Below are positions 54,589 to 64,000 of a stretch of 64,000 nucleotides of DNA, piece by piece (position 1 is the first letter of the stretch; each line of letters starts with the position of its first letter). The notes under the pieces are model-generated. The model worked only from the letters and a program-made list of their open reading frames with translations, was not told where the DNA came from and did no database searches. Made by a program: the position numbers and the translations under genes. The DNA is taken from the NCBI GenBank assembly GCA_964019165.1, contig OZ025269.1, positions 19,089,687 through 19,153,686 of the forward strand, in the 5' to 3' direction. This stretch comes from Mastigias papua. Its lineage: Eukaryota > Cnidaria > Scyphozoa > Rhizostomeae > Mastigiidae.

Positions 54589-57500
54589 GATACAAACAAG
54601 GAATTTGAAATTTGAAAGACAATCTGTAGTTAGTATTCTATAGTTAGTATTCTGTCTGTTTTTGTCCACTCCAAAATGCAGAGCAACTTGGCATTGTAGA
54701 AAACTACACCAACGAAAAAACCGTTTCACTTATCTTACACTTTATTATGAATGAGATCATTGTTGTATTGTAATAGTTGTCAGAAAAAAGTTTAATATTG
54801 TACTATCTGTACCTTCTTTTCGAAACCTCATGATAATAATACAATTTAAGTATACAATCACATACCTCATTATGTTAAGGCAGTGCACAACTGGCAAGTC
54901 TGTGACTTAGCTTTTGACAATAAAAAGAAAATAAAAAGATACATCAACCTCAGATAACCTAATAATAATAATAATAACTGTTATACTAAGGTAGTAAAGT
55001 CATAACCTAATAGTCTAGTATATCGGGGTTAGTCCAAGGTTTGTCTCTTCTACAAAGGATGTATTAGGTACATCGTACTTCATTATTAATTGTTTTCAAC
55101 AGGATGTTGTGTTTAGTATTATCATCAAGGTTTAAGCCTGTGAGCATTGATGGAAAGGACTCAGAAGAAGTTCCAAATTTTCCTAGAGCTCCCATGGAGA
55201 GATTTTTAAATTTTACAGTAGAATAAGAATAAGATCAGATATTTTGATATTCTGGAGGTCAGCAATAAGAGGGAGATATTTAGTAGCCTTACGGTCACTA
55301 TTTATCTTCATATGCGATTCAAAGCCGATAGTGACTTCTAGTAGGTAAGTAAGCGCATGGACTGTTACTCACTAAAACTGGGTCTGGATGAAGAGAATCA
55401 CCAGTTATCAAAGAAGGAGATGGAAAAGGGGAAGCTCTGCATATAATAGAGAATGAAAAATCCAGAATGCGCCATAACATGTATAGATGATAATTTTCGG
55501 ATCATTGGGCAAGCAAGGTCGTCCTTTCATTTAAGTGTTTTGGAATCGGTTTACGTCTAAAAGAATGTTCCCGCTTTCTCGTGCTATAGTGAAGTTCTGT
55601 AGTACCAACATACTTTTGTGTAATAAGTTTAACATTTGCATTCAATCTATTTGCACAGCTGGGATATCAAACATTTTGAGTCCGAGGATTGGGGCTCCAA
55701 ATATTCTTTTCACATTTCAATGGGGGACAAGATCTGGAGGCTACTTTTTCACTTGCTTCCATTCCTCTCCCTCTGATACTTAATGACTGCTCCATAATGA
55801 GAAAAGAGATTCATGGGGACGCATGAGGAAACCAATGGGGAAATTTAAGAGCAATTGGGACTTTTCACACTAGTTTGTTTGTTGAAAGGTCCCCTGTTTC
55901 ATTGTCATTGTAGCGCTGCTTTCGTGCAGTTGTCTTGTAGCGTAGAGCTGCAAAGCTAGCTAGATGTCTCTTCAGATGGGGTAGAAATGCCGTGAACCAC
56001 GAAATTAGTACGTTAAGTGCAGCTCACTGGAGAAATTGAACGAGTGCTTTCATTGAAGAGTGTCGGCAATAGCCTCTATAGATTGATGCAGAGAGGCTTT
56101 TTCATCACAATAGTTTTGGAAAGCTAAAAAATCAATAAAAACACTTATAGCCAAGACAGCAAAACTTTCTAAGGATTATAGGTGTAATGAAATGAGTTGA
56201 ATAATATTTCCAGGCCCTTCAAGCTTGGATTGCCTCGAAATTGGCTTCCAACAATCTGGTGGTTTTAAACAGTTTTGCCTTCATAATCACATTTAACTTT
56301 ACTTATTCCTAACTATTATGAGTAATGAATTAATGGGTTGCATTCTTTGCACCATTTACAGTTGGAACCGGATGAGGTTGTATCTCTCATCCCCCCCCTC
56401 CCCGCCCCTCTGTAACTGGTGCATGTCAAGTCTGTTATTTTTTTAGCTCTTTTCTTTCACCAGTTATAAGAAAAGCGTTTAGCTATGTAGCATAAACTGT
56501 GTAATTGCTATTTTTACTTTTAGGGACTCCATCAATAACATCTGCGATGATAGGTGTTTAAAAATTGTATCATATCTGCAATCATGGACAAAATATACCC
56601 GGATTGTGTTTGTTCAAGATTTTAGCTATAGACCCCCCTCCCCACCTATCAATGTTGTTCTTTTCTGAGATTTTAGTGCCTCTTATCTTATCAAGCATGA
56701 AATCCTTTACAGATACCAACGTTGATCTTGCGGGAATGGGTAGGTAAAGAAAAAGTAGCAGAAATCCAATAATTTATGTTCAAGATTGTAGTTGAATGCA
56801 AAGCATGCCACTACGGACAGCAGTGCTTTTATCGAGGTTCCTTGATCAGTGGGGAACAAGGAGGGCACCGTTCCCCATTAATTCTGCATTTTGGATATGT
56901 TCTAAGTAATGGCCGATTAAATCAATTTTCATAAACCAACTTATACATGTTGTCGATAAAGGGTGATTTTAGAAGAGCGCACTCCTGCCCTCCTCGGAGA
57001 AACACACCTCTGACACAACTCTCTACTTGCCACTAATACTCCCTAACTCCAGTTCAGCTGTTTACAGGTCTGCTTTTTCCTAAAACTTGTCATAGATGTA
57101 TGGTGTATGGTCTAATGTAGTAGGCGGGGTTTAACACGTGACTCCTTATAATTTTGGAAACTCTAAAACACCTTACCTTCCTCTTCCCCTGCTTCCTGCC
57201 TAGAGTTTCACAACCTGCCTGTATCAAAATCTAGCACCAACAAACTTAGTTCTATCTCTATATTTATTTCTCCCTCCTCCTTCTTTCCTTGTTGGGGACT
57301 TTGCTATATCCCTCAGGGTCATCCCCCCATATTACACACTAAAAATATTCGAACTAATTTCTAACTTTCATTGCAAGATATTACCATAATAATCGCAAAT
57401 AAGACAACAGCAATAATTTGATAACTTCATACTTTTGTCATATACATGAATAGTTCTTCATGGAATATACAATAAGGAATGTAAAATATTAAGGAATCGC

Positions 57501-58626
57501 TTTCAAAAATTTTCACTACCTTTGGCAGTTTAATAAGAGAGAATGGTACTTAAACATGAAGCTGGCAATACGTTACTGGCTTCATTTTAAATGTTCATTT
57601 AGTAGCAAGAGATATCAAGCATTCAAGGGCCGTGATTTAACTTAGGGAAGGAGTCACTGGCAGAATGATATCACTTATAACGCCAAAAGAGCTATACAGT
57701 TCACGTTATCACCATAAGGGTGGGGCAAATCTATATTTCATTGGATAAAATATGAGAGAAAAAGGCAATCAAAACGAATTTCTTCCCCAGAAGAATACTG
57801 TCCTAAAACTTTTCATGTTACTCTGACCTAAAGTAGTCAGGGGTGGATTTACCTGGGCTGTATTTGGGGGGATGTAACCCCAATATTCCAGGGATGGTAC
57901 CAGGAAAGAGATATTGGGGAGACAAATGAGTGAAGCAATCAAATGTTAATGTACCACAGCTTTCAGATTCACTTCAAAATGTGATCACTCAAAAGGAAGT
58001 ATTGAAGAATACGCCACGAAAGTACCAACAGTGCATTGCTGAAGGGGACAACTTTGTGAGGAAGCTACAGCTCCCAAGCCCCCCAGTGGCAGAAATACAG
58101 CTTCAAAAGTCTATGCAATGCCAAACTGTTGTCTCTTAACTGGAAAAAAGTAGCTCCCTATGAAGAAAGAGAGCTAGCTGAAACTAAAAAGGGCATGGCT
58201 TTGAAAGCTTTCCTTTGCCCCAGTGATATTTAAGAAGCAGTTTGGTGCTTGATATTGTTAAGCAAAATAATGTACTCCACAGTCCCTACCTCAGTCCAAA
58301 ATTTGCTCTGTGGCCCCTGATATAAATGCAAGAACCATCAAAGCTTACAATATACATGCTACATCATCTAGTATACACCAAAGTGCAGGTTCCGTTCAGA
58401 AATGTCACTGAGTGCAGGTTCCTTGGACAAGTAATGCTTGTCTTCTCAACTTCCTTCTTTTTTATCATCTCCAGTACAAGATCATCACAAACAAAGTTCT
58501 ACAAATCACTCTCTGCATGTAGGGCAGACTGGTAATATATGAAATCATCCAACTGCCCTTTTGTATACTTCTCATCCTCAGTCTAAAGAGGATATAAATC
58601 TTCAAGTTATTAAAGATCTGTCAACA
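54589..58626. other. Intergenic between alpha-SNAP and the centrin-like gene
   Basis: About 4 kb. It contains an AATAAT run (54960-54975), one copy of the dispersed CGTGCTATAGTGAAGTTCTG repeat (55572-55620), C-rich patches (56388-56410, 56630-56645), and a GGGGAAC/GTTCCCC hairpin near 56850-56877. A 69-codon plus-strand frame at 57930-58139 is not recognised. Confidence 0.5.
55572..55620 (+). repeat. Dispersed repeat copy
   Basis: CTTTCTCGTGCTATAGTGAA followed by GTTCTGTAGTACCAACA matches the arms at 44847-44890 and, inverted, 49500-49530. Confidence 0.65.
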
Positions 58627-59346
58627 TCAAGCAAACAAGTTTGTCTGCAGCATTATGTCCATAAACTCATTTATATCAATTTCATTGTCTCCATCCTTAT
58701 CAGCCTCATATATCATACCTTTGATATCTTGATCAGTAAGGAACACACCAGTTTCCTGTGATGCCCACTTTAAATTCTCTACTGTAATCTTTCCCGTGCC
58801 ATCATGGTCAAATAATTTAAACCCCTGGCTTATCTCTGAAAATATATCTCTGTCATTGCCTTGCCTTGATATTATGAACTCCAGAAACTCATTAAAATCA
58901 ACTTGACCAGACTTATCTGTATCTACATCAGTTAGCAATTTTGTGACATCACTTTTTGAAAGGTGAAATCCAAGGATTTTGCATGCTTTTCTCAACTCAC
59001 CATAGTCAATGGAACCACTTTTATCAACATCAAAAACATCAAAAACTAATTGCAAATCCCTGACATCTTGTGCTGATAGGTTCTCTGTCACTTTTTTGCT
59101 ATGTCTTTCATCTCTAAATATTGAATTCTCCAATGATGAAGCTTGTCTAACAGCTGACATCAATCGATTTGTTGGAGACATAGAGGTTCCTTGTCTTACT
59201 TCATTGACAGCTTCCCTTATTGTCCTCTTCTTCATTGGTAAAGGACTGAGATCATGTGATGCCATTTTGATTAACATTGTCTCTCCATCTACACTCTGTC
59301 TCAAAGCAGCAGTGACCCTACCTTGAGACTGCTTTTTCTTTGGCAT
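58627..59346 (-). CDS. Centrin/caltractin-like four-EF-hand protein
   Basis: 239 residues in one exon. Centrins are small Ca2+-binding proteins of centrioles, basal bodies and contractile fibres. Four EF-hand loops: DVDKSGSIDYGE (106-117), DTDKSGQVDFNE (142-153), DHDGTGKITVEN (180-191) and DKDGDNEIDINE (216-227). Loops 1, 2 and 4 keep the acidic Ca2+ ligands. Loop 3 has Asn at position 12 instead of Glu, as centrins also have, and the LFDHDGTGKIT-NLK pattern and C-terminal IMLQTNLF fit centrin rather than calmodulin. The first 90 residues are a basic, Ser/Thr-rich extension much longer than the roughly 25 residues of ordinary centrins. The start is the first ATG after an acceptor at 59373-59374, with an in-frame stop in the proposed upstream exon. 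It could be a centrin paralogue or a related EF-hand protein. Confidence 0.88.
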   Translation of the reverse strand: MPKKKQSQGRVTAALRQSVDGETMLIKMASHDLSPLPMKKRTIREAVNEVRQGTSMSPTNRLMSAVRQASSLENSIFRDERHSKKVTENLSAQDVRDLQLVFDVFDVDKSGSIDYGELRKACKILGFHLSKSDVTKLLTDVDTDKSGQVDFNEFLEFIISRQGNDRDIFSEISQGFKLFDHDGTGKITVENLKWASQETGVFLTDQDIKGMIYEADKDGDNEIDINEFMDIMLQTNLFA

Positions 59347-59440
59347 TTCTTCCACAATACTTGAAGCAAAATCTGATGAAGGAAATAAATGAAATATGGA
59401 AATTCTATTTAATCTATCAAATTTTCTCACTGTCACTGAT

Positions 59441-59695
59441 ATGATATTCAGTGGCAGTTTTAGTGGGGTCAAGGGGGCCATGGCCCTAATACACTCAATG
59501 TTTTTATTCATGTGTGGCTTTCCCTAACAGTCAAAGCATGTAAATACACTCAATGTTTTTATTCATGTGTGGCTTTCCCTAACAGTCAAAGCATTTCAAC
59601 CACATTCTCAAGAGAACTGAAACTTTCAAACAAGGGCCCCGCAGATGATTTCAGCCCCTGGCCCCATGATCCCTAAAACTGCCACTGATGATATT
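59441..59695. mobile_element. hAT-type MITE with 8-bp target duplication
   Basis: The element is 59449-59687 (239 bp). The left end is CAGTGGCAGTTTTAGTGG; the right end in reverse complement is CAGTGGCAGTTTTAGGG, giving a 15-bp perfect terminal inverted repeat. ATGATATT flanks both sides (59441-59448 and 59688-59695), an 8-bp target duplication as hAT transposases make. No coding capacity. It contains a 55-bp tandem duplication. Confidence 0.9.
59491..59594 (+). repeat. 55-bp tandem duplication inside the hAT MITE
   Basis: ACACTCAATGTTTTTATTCA and the following bases to AAAGCAT recur exactly 55 bp later (59491 and 59546), apparently without a mismatch, so the duplication is recent. Confidence 0.92.
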
Positions 59696-59723
59696 GCAGT
59701 TGCATAATGTACACAGAAACCTC

Positions 59724-59945
59724 AATGGATGAGTGGAAGAGTAGTTAAAATTCTTGGCTGCTGAGTGGAAGACTGATGGTTCAAGGTTAACCTTCAAGTC
59801 ATAGTTTGGATGCTCACTCAAAGTTCAGCCAACAGCAAATGGGCACCTGGTTGCAACACTAGAAAAGCTAAAGGCAGTGAGGACAGGAACTGGTCACCAT
59901 ACCTCACTATGCCAACAACTCAGGATAAGTGTCCTCTCTAGCAGG
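59724..59945 (+). mobile_element. Possible tRNA-derived SINE
   Basis: GATGAGTGGAAGAGTAGTTA resembles a polymerase III A box of a Ser/Leu-type tRNA, and GGTTCAAGGTT (59778-59788) a B box, about 40 bp apart. No clear tail or target duplication was seen. Confidence 0.35.
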
Positions 59946-61128
59946 CAATCCCTAACATATAAAATCATAAATGAGAACTATCCTACACATTAAACTTTAC
60001 ATTGAAGTTTCAGAAGTGATAACAAGTTACATGCTACAATTGGTGGTAAGAGGATTAAGGAGGTAGCTAAATCAAAGGGGGAAGTGGCATTATTCACCAG
60101 CTGGTAAGCTGTTCTGCATTTTCTATTGTCAATTTGATATGCAATGTAAGGCCCAGTTTGGAAATGTTGTTAAGTGCATACTGAAGTTAGTTTCTGAGCA
60201 ATGTTTTTGTGCATCACATAGTCTACCTACATGCACTTTAAATGGAGAGTTAGTAGCTGGCATTACTATAGCATGCTATATCAAAACAACTGCAATCAGC
60301 CTGATACTTTGATGTTTCACTGTGCAAACTTCAACTTAAAATGATTTGAATCACTTATTGAATTGCAACAGAGATGAATAAGACCCAAATGTTCACAAAG
60401 TTCAAGAACACAGATAAAACAGGGCTTGTGCGCATTCTGTCTATGTGTTGTGCACATTCTACAAAACTGCATACAGAAATCTTCAGTGCATGCAGCAAAG
60501 TTTCCAGGCTGCTAACTGAAATTGCAATTCCACCAAGCTAACTGATTGTGCAATTCCTTTCAGAATCTGATACAAAGCTTCTTGTTCGCTTAAATTAAAC
60601 CGTGCGACAGAAGACAATTCACTTGCTTTAAAATTATATATTTATGTTGTTTCACAAAGCTCCTGGATGAAAATGACCCAAAAATAAAAAAAACAATGAA
60701 GATTATTAAGTTTACTACTGTTGGTATGATAAACTAAATCCTATTGCTAAGAAATATGATTCCTGCTAAGGAGCTTGATCTAAACTGCCATTTGAAGATT
60801 AAAACTGCATGTTCCAGCCACTAGTCTATCATTTCTAATGTGATTAAGTAAGCTCTCTACCTTTTCCCTTTGAACTCCATTAGCATCCATTTAAAGAAAA
60901 AGAAGCAACAGATTAATGTCTTCAAGGCCCAAAGATTTTGGGTGCTGCTAACACCCCCCCCCCCATTGCATGACCCTTTCTGCAAAACAGAGTCTGATTG
61001 AAAGCAGTGGCCTAGGGCTTTTTGCTTCCCTTGGGTTATTCCATGCAAACTGTTCACTGGTACCATCCTCATTCAATGGACAATGACTGTAATGAGACAA
61101 TGCAGCTATAATGTAACAAGGAACTTAC

Positions 61129-61215
61129 CTTTCGCAACGAATATTAAATTCTGGTCTTAGTCTGTCAATGTATCATTTTCGGCTTGAGAACCGGCGTTGT
61201 GATCATGAGGCAGCC
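61129..61215 (-). other. Probable 5' UTR exon of the centrin-like gene
   Basis: A GTAAGTT donor at 61128 (minus strand) preceded by TTCGTTGCGAAAG would join the acceptor at 59374 (TTCATCAG). Joined in that way the frame before the ATG meets TAA, so the exon would be non-coding. The right border is unknown. It holds short upstream ATGs. Inference from splice signals only. Confidence 0.4.
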
Positions 61216-62555
61216 ATATTTAACTCGAATCTTGCATTGTTGCTGTTGCTGGTTGCTATTGGCATTTCGCAAAACAATGTAACTTATAAAAGGACTGTGA
61301 CAAGACTTGACAAGAGAGGACAGGGGTTTCATCAAATTTCATGCTCCATTGTTACTGTAAGCAATTGTATGGCGTTAACCTCGTTATGTGTGGCAACGGA
61401 AAGCTGCCCTGATATGAGCAGTCTTATGTTTATGTAACAAATATCCAAACACTTTTGAAAGTGTTAGTAACTTTGAAGACATAAAATTACTGTAAATTAC
61501 TGTTTATATGAACCAAGTATGGACTGAGTTAAATTTTCTAGAAGGGGCAAAGTCACCTGACCTCAAAAGTTCTTAGAGAAAATCAAGTAAATTCAATTTT
61601 TGATATTTTATAGGTGCATGTCAAAGAAATGTTTATAGAACTTACATTGAGCTTCAAGTAAAGCTTATCCTATCAACGAATAACATTACAATGTCACTAG
61701 ATTGAGACATGTTTTCAAGCTACATTTTGTATTGCAAAGCGCCTAGGTTAGTGAATACTTTTTCATAAATACGTTACTGTTAACATTTGCTACAAATGTC
61801 GCTACAATCGAATGGTAAAATCATGGTAAAAAAAAGAGGAGGAACATCTTCCAAGCATACAAGGTTTCGTACGAGGTCACATTTATTTTTTAGAAGATTT
61901 TTGTTGAGGTGCTTCTCTACAAAGCCCTAGAAGTTCTTTGCGTCTCAAACTTCTATGGTCTATACTGAATCCTTGGTAATTTTTTGCCGCTATTATGTGT
62001 CAAAGAATTTGGACAGAGTGAAGTTCCACTTTTAGACTGCCCAGAATTGCTGAAATGTTTAGATAGGTTTTACTAATACCTTTGTAGAAGAAAATTTCCA
62101 CTAGCTCCTCATAAACTATTTTGTTAAATTTAGAAGTCTAATGTTTTTGTTTCAGGCCTAGAAAAATCTTATCAGGTAATCGCTTCCAAATTTGCTAGCG
62201 TAGCTGAAAGGTTTCGAACAATAAACAATGCCTTCTGAAAATTTTAAGAAAATAACTGATTTGCTTATTTCAAGGGAAATGATTTAATCCACCGTTCTTA
62301 GAACTTTTACATAAACTGCCTTCGAAACTTCGAAGGTATCCCAACAATATTTGAAGGGAAGTGTGCATAAATTTTCATATTTATAAACTAAGGAGGAAAT
62401 ATAGAGTGAAAGGAACACTGTCAGTCATATAGATGACACATGGTGTCGGATGATATAATCTTTGGACTGAACCTTGAAGAAAAATGCTGGCAAACTACCC
62501 CTACATCCCCTAGTTTTTATCTCTGTATCCTCCTTTTGATATTACCCTACTCATT

Positions 62556-62645
62556 CTTCACTCATTCATTCACTCATTCACTCATTCATTCATCCATTCA
62601 TTCTAGCATTCATTCATTCATTCATTCCTTCCTTCATTCATTCGT
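62556..62645 (+). repeat. ATTC/ACTC tetranucleotide microsatellite
   Basis: CATTCATT and CACTCATT units with few interruptions; same unit as at 24287-24680. Confidence 0.9.
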
Positions 62646-63878
62646 TTACTTATCCAGTAAGTCATTCTTCGTTTCTCAAACGGCTTCCCATCTATGGTAA
62701 TATTTCTCACCTTTTCTGCAATGTCTAAATGCTACTTTCAGGATTTGGTTATTGAACTCATTAACTCAGTAATATCTTTTGTCAAGTTGCAGTATTAGAT
62801 ATGCATAAGACATTCTTGAGAGCAATCTCATGCCAAAAGTAGCTGGACACCCTCACATTTTTGTGAATTTTCCAGGACACCCAGTCAAATGTAAACCCTT
62901 CCTTCTAAGAGTATGTTGTGCCGATAGCGAAAATCCATAGAATTGTACATAGGGACTATTTCTACCCTTAGAATGGCTCATATTTGCTTCATACAAGATT
63001 ATTCAACGAGGGAGAGGATACTGTGCTCGTCTGTAGCATAAATCATGGCAAGTGTTCCAAGATTTTTGGCAGACAGTGTAGGTTTTCTTCATCATGCAGC
63101 CGAGTAACAGAGTCTTTAACTTCTTCGATGATCCATGATACATATATGCTACAAAGCATCCAGCCTTGAAATTTGCTTCGAGATAAATTTACATGGTGGA
63201 CTATTGCAAGCGTTTGATAAAACAGTAGGTTATAAAATAGTAGTAGTATTTGACGGCCTAAAAAGTTAAGAGAGCTTAATATTGGATTTCAGAAACCTGA
63301 GAATGTTACTTAAGTTCATATGTATTTAAAATCCAAGTTTTCATGCAAACCCAACATCTCATTGATTTAATTTGCATGTGTTTTCTCTGTTCATCCCGCG
63401 GGTAATTTTGCAGAGTGCCTGTCTGCCTGTGTAACACTTCAATGTTATACAATTTCAAACTAACAATGTCTTAAGAAGTTGTTTGTACTATAATTATGAA
63501 AAATCTAAGAAATTCTCAATACCAGATCAAAAGATCTTTCCGAGAAAAACCATGTATATAGACTTATTCTAATTTGTAGATTTTAAACCTCACCTGTGTT
63601 TTCTGAGCTAGGGAACTGCATCTCTGCATAAATGCATGGATTTCACGCTATTCCACCCATTCTTGCTCGTTTAACTTTTGCACAATCTTCACCTACAATG
63701 CTTGAAGACATTAACTCTTTAGTCCGTCTGCCTTCTTGAATGCACCTCGTTATTCTTCAAATTCCAATGCCGCATTCATTTTCGTAGGCCAATCCGGTGT
63801 GACGAAATATCTTCCACGTGCAGCTATATGATTTTACGTAACAATTATTGGTATGTGCAAAGTACTTGCCAAATTTGA

Positions 63879-63935
63879 CTATTGATCAACTGGCCAATTA
63901 TTGACTAAACTATTGATCAACTGGCCAATTATTTG
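63879..63935 (+). repeat. 31-bp tandem duplication
   Basis: CTATTGATCAACTGGCCAAT occurs twice at a 31-bp step (ATTGATCAAC at 63881 and 63912). Confidence 0.85.
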
Positions 63936-64000
63936 TCAAGATAATGATTTCAAGGTAACAGGTATTCTGAGCTCCCGTGTTCAATAAGGTGCACTATTAC

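Larger units (their letters stand above)
59347..61128. other. 5' UTR end and probable intron of the centrin-like gene
   Basis: Bases 59347-59372 are the start of the coding exon before the ATG. The proposed intron holds the hAT-type MITE (59449-59687), a SINE-like box pair (59724-59800) and a C run at 60954-60964. Nothing else recognised. Confidence 0.5.
61216..64000. other. Right flank, no gene recognised
   Basis: Upstream side of the centrin-like gene. It holds an ATTC microsatellite (62556-62645), a GCAGAGTGCCTGTCTGCCTG word shared with 34338 and 7632, and a 31-bp tandem duplication at 63879. No protein-coding exon recognised. Confidence 0.5.

Noticed and set aside
54538..54729. Longer N-terminus for alpha-SNAP from upstream in-frame ATGs
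   Set aside because: The extra residues have no family counterpart; the MADEE start fits length and context.

Overview
The window is animal nuclear DNA: AT-rich (judged by eye), with spliced genes in introns of kilobase length, many microsatellites and decayed transposons. Three protein genes can be supported, all on the minus strand. Transposon types and the compact invertebrate-like protein sequences suggest a marine invertebrate, most likely a cnidarian. That assignment is an inference without a database search.

Layout, left to right. (1) Positions 1312-16533: four coding exons of an SLC8-type Na+/Ca2+ exchanger (NCX). The gene is read right to left and runs off the left edge before its last roughly 150 codons. 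(2) Positions 16534-26069: intergenic, with two short inverted-repeat elements and an ATTC-type microsatellite. (3) Positions 26070-54537: a complete alpha-SNAP gene in ten exons, in phase at every junction, encoding 292 residues. Its introns hold most of the repeats: at least five LINE 3' fragments, GAT/ATC, TA and CA arrays, Penelope-like ends with a convincing hammerhead ribozyme, and a facing pair of inverted-repeat elements. (4) Positions 54538-58626: intergenic. (5) Positions 58627-59346: a single-exon centrin-like EF-hand CDS. A 5' UTR exon probably ends at 61129, and the intron between holds a clean hAT-type MITE with an 8-bp target duplication. (6) Positions 61130-64000: probable 5' end of the centrin-like gene and its flank, with an ATTC microsatellite and a small tandem duplication.

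The three genes do different jobs and are not an operon: calcium extrusion across the plasma membrane (NCX), SNARE recycling with NSF (alpha-SNAP), and calcium-binding centriole/cilium-type scaffolding (centrin-like). Exon coordinates were derived by hand from splice consensus, reading phase and family alignment from memory. The least ordinary content is non-coding: the hammerhead ribozyme near 41.6 kb, and a family of short elements whose ends share a doubled TTATAAGRAA word.
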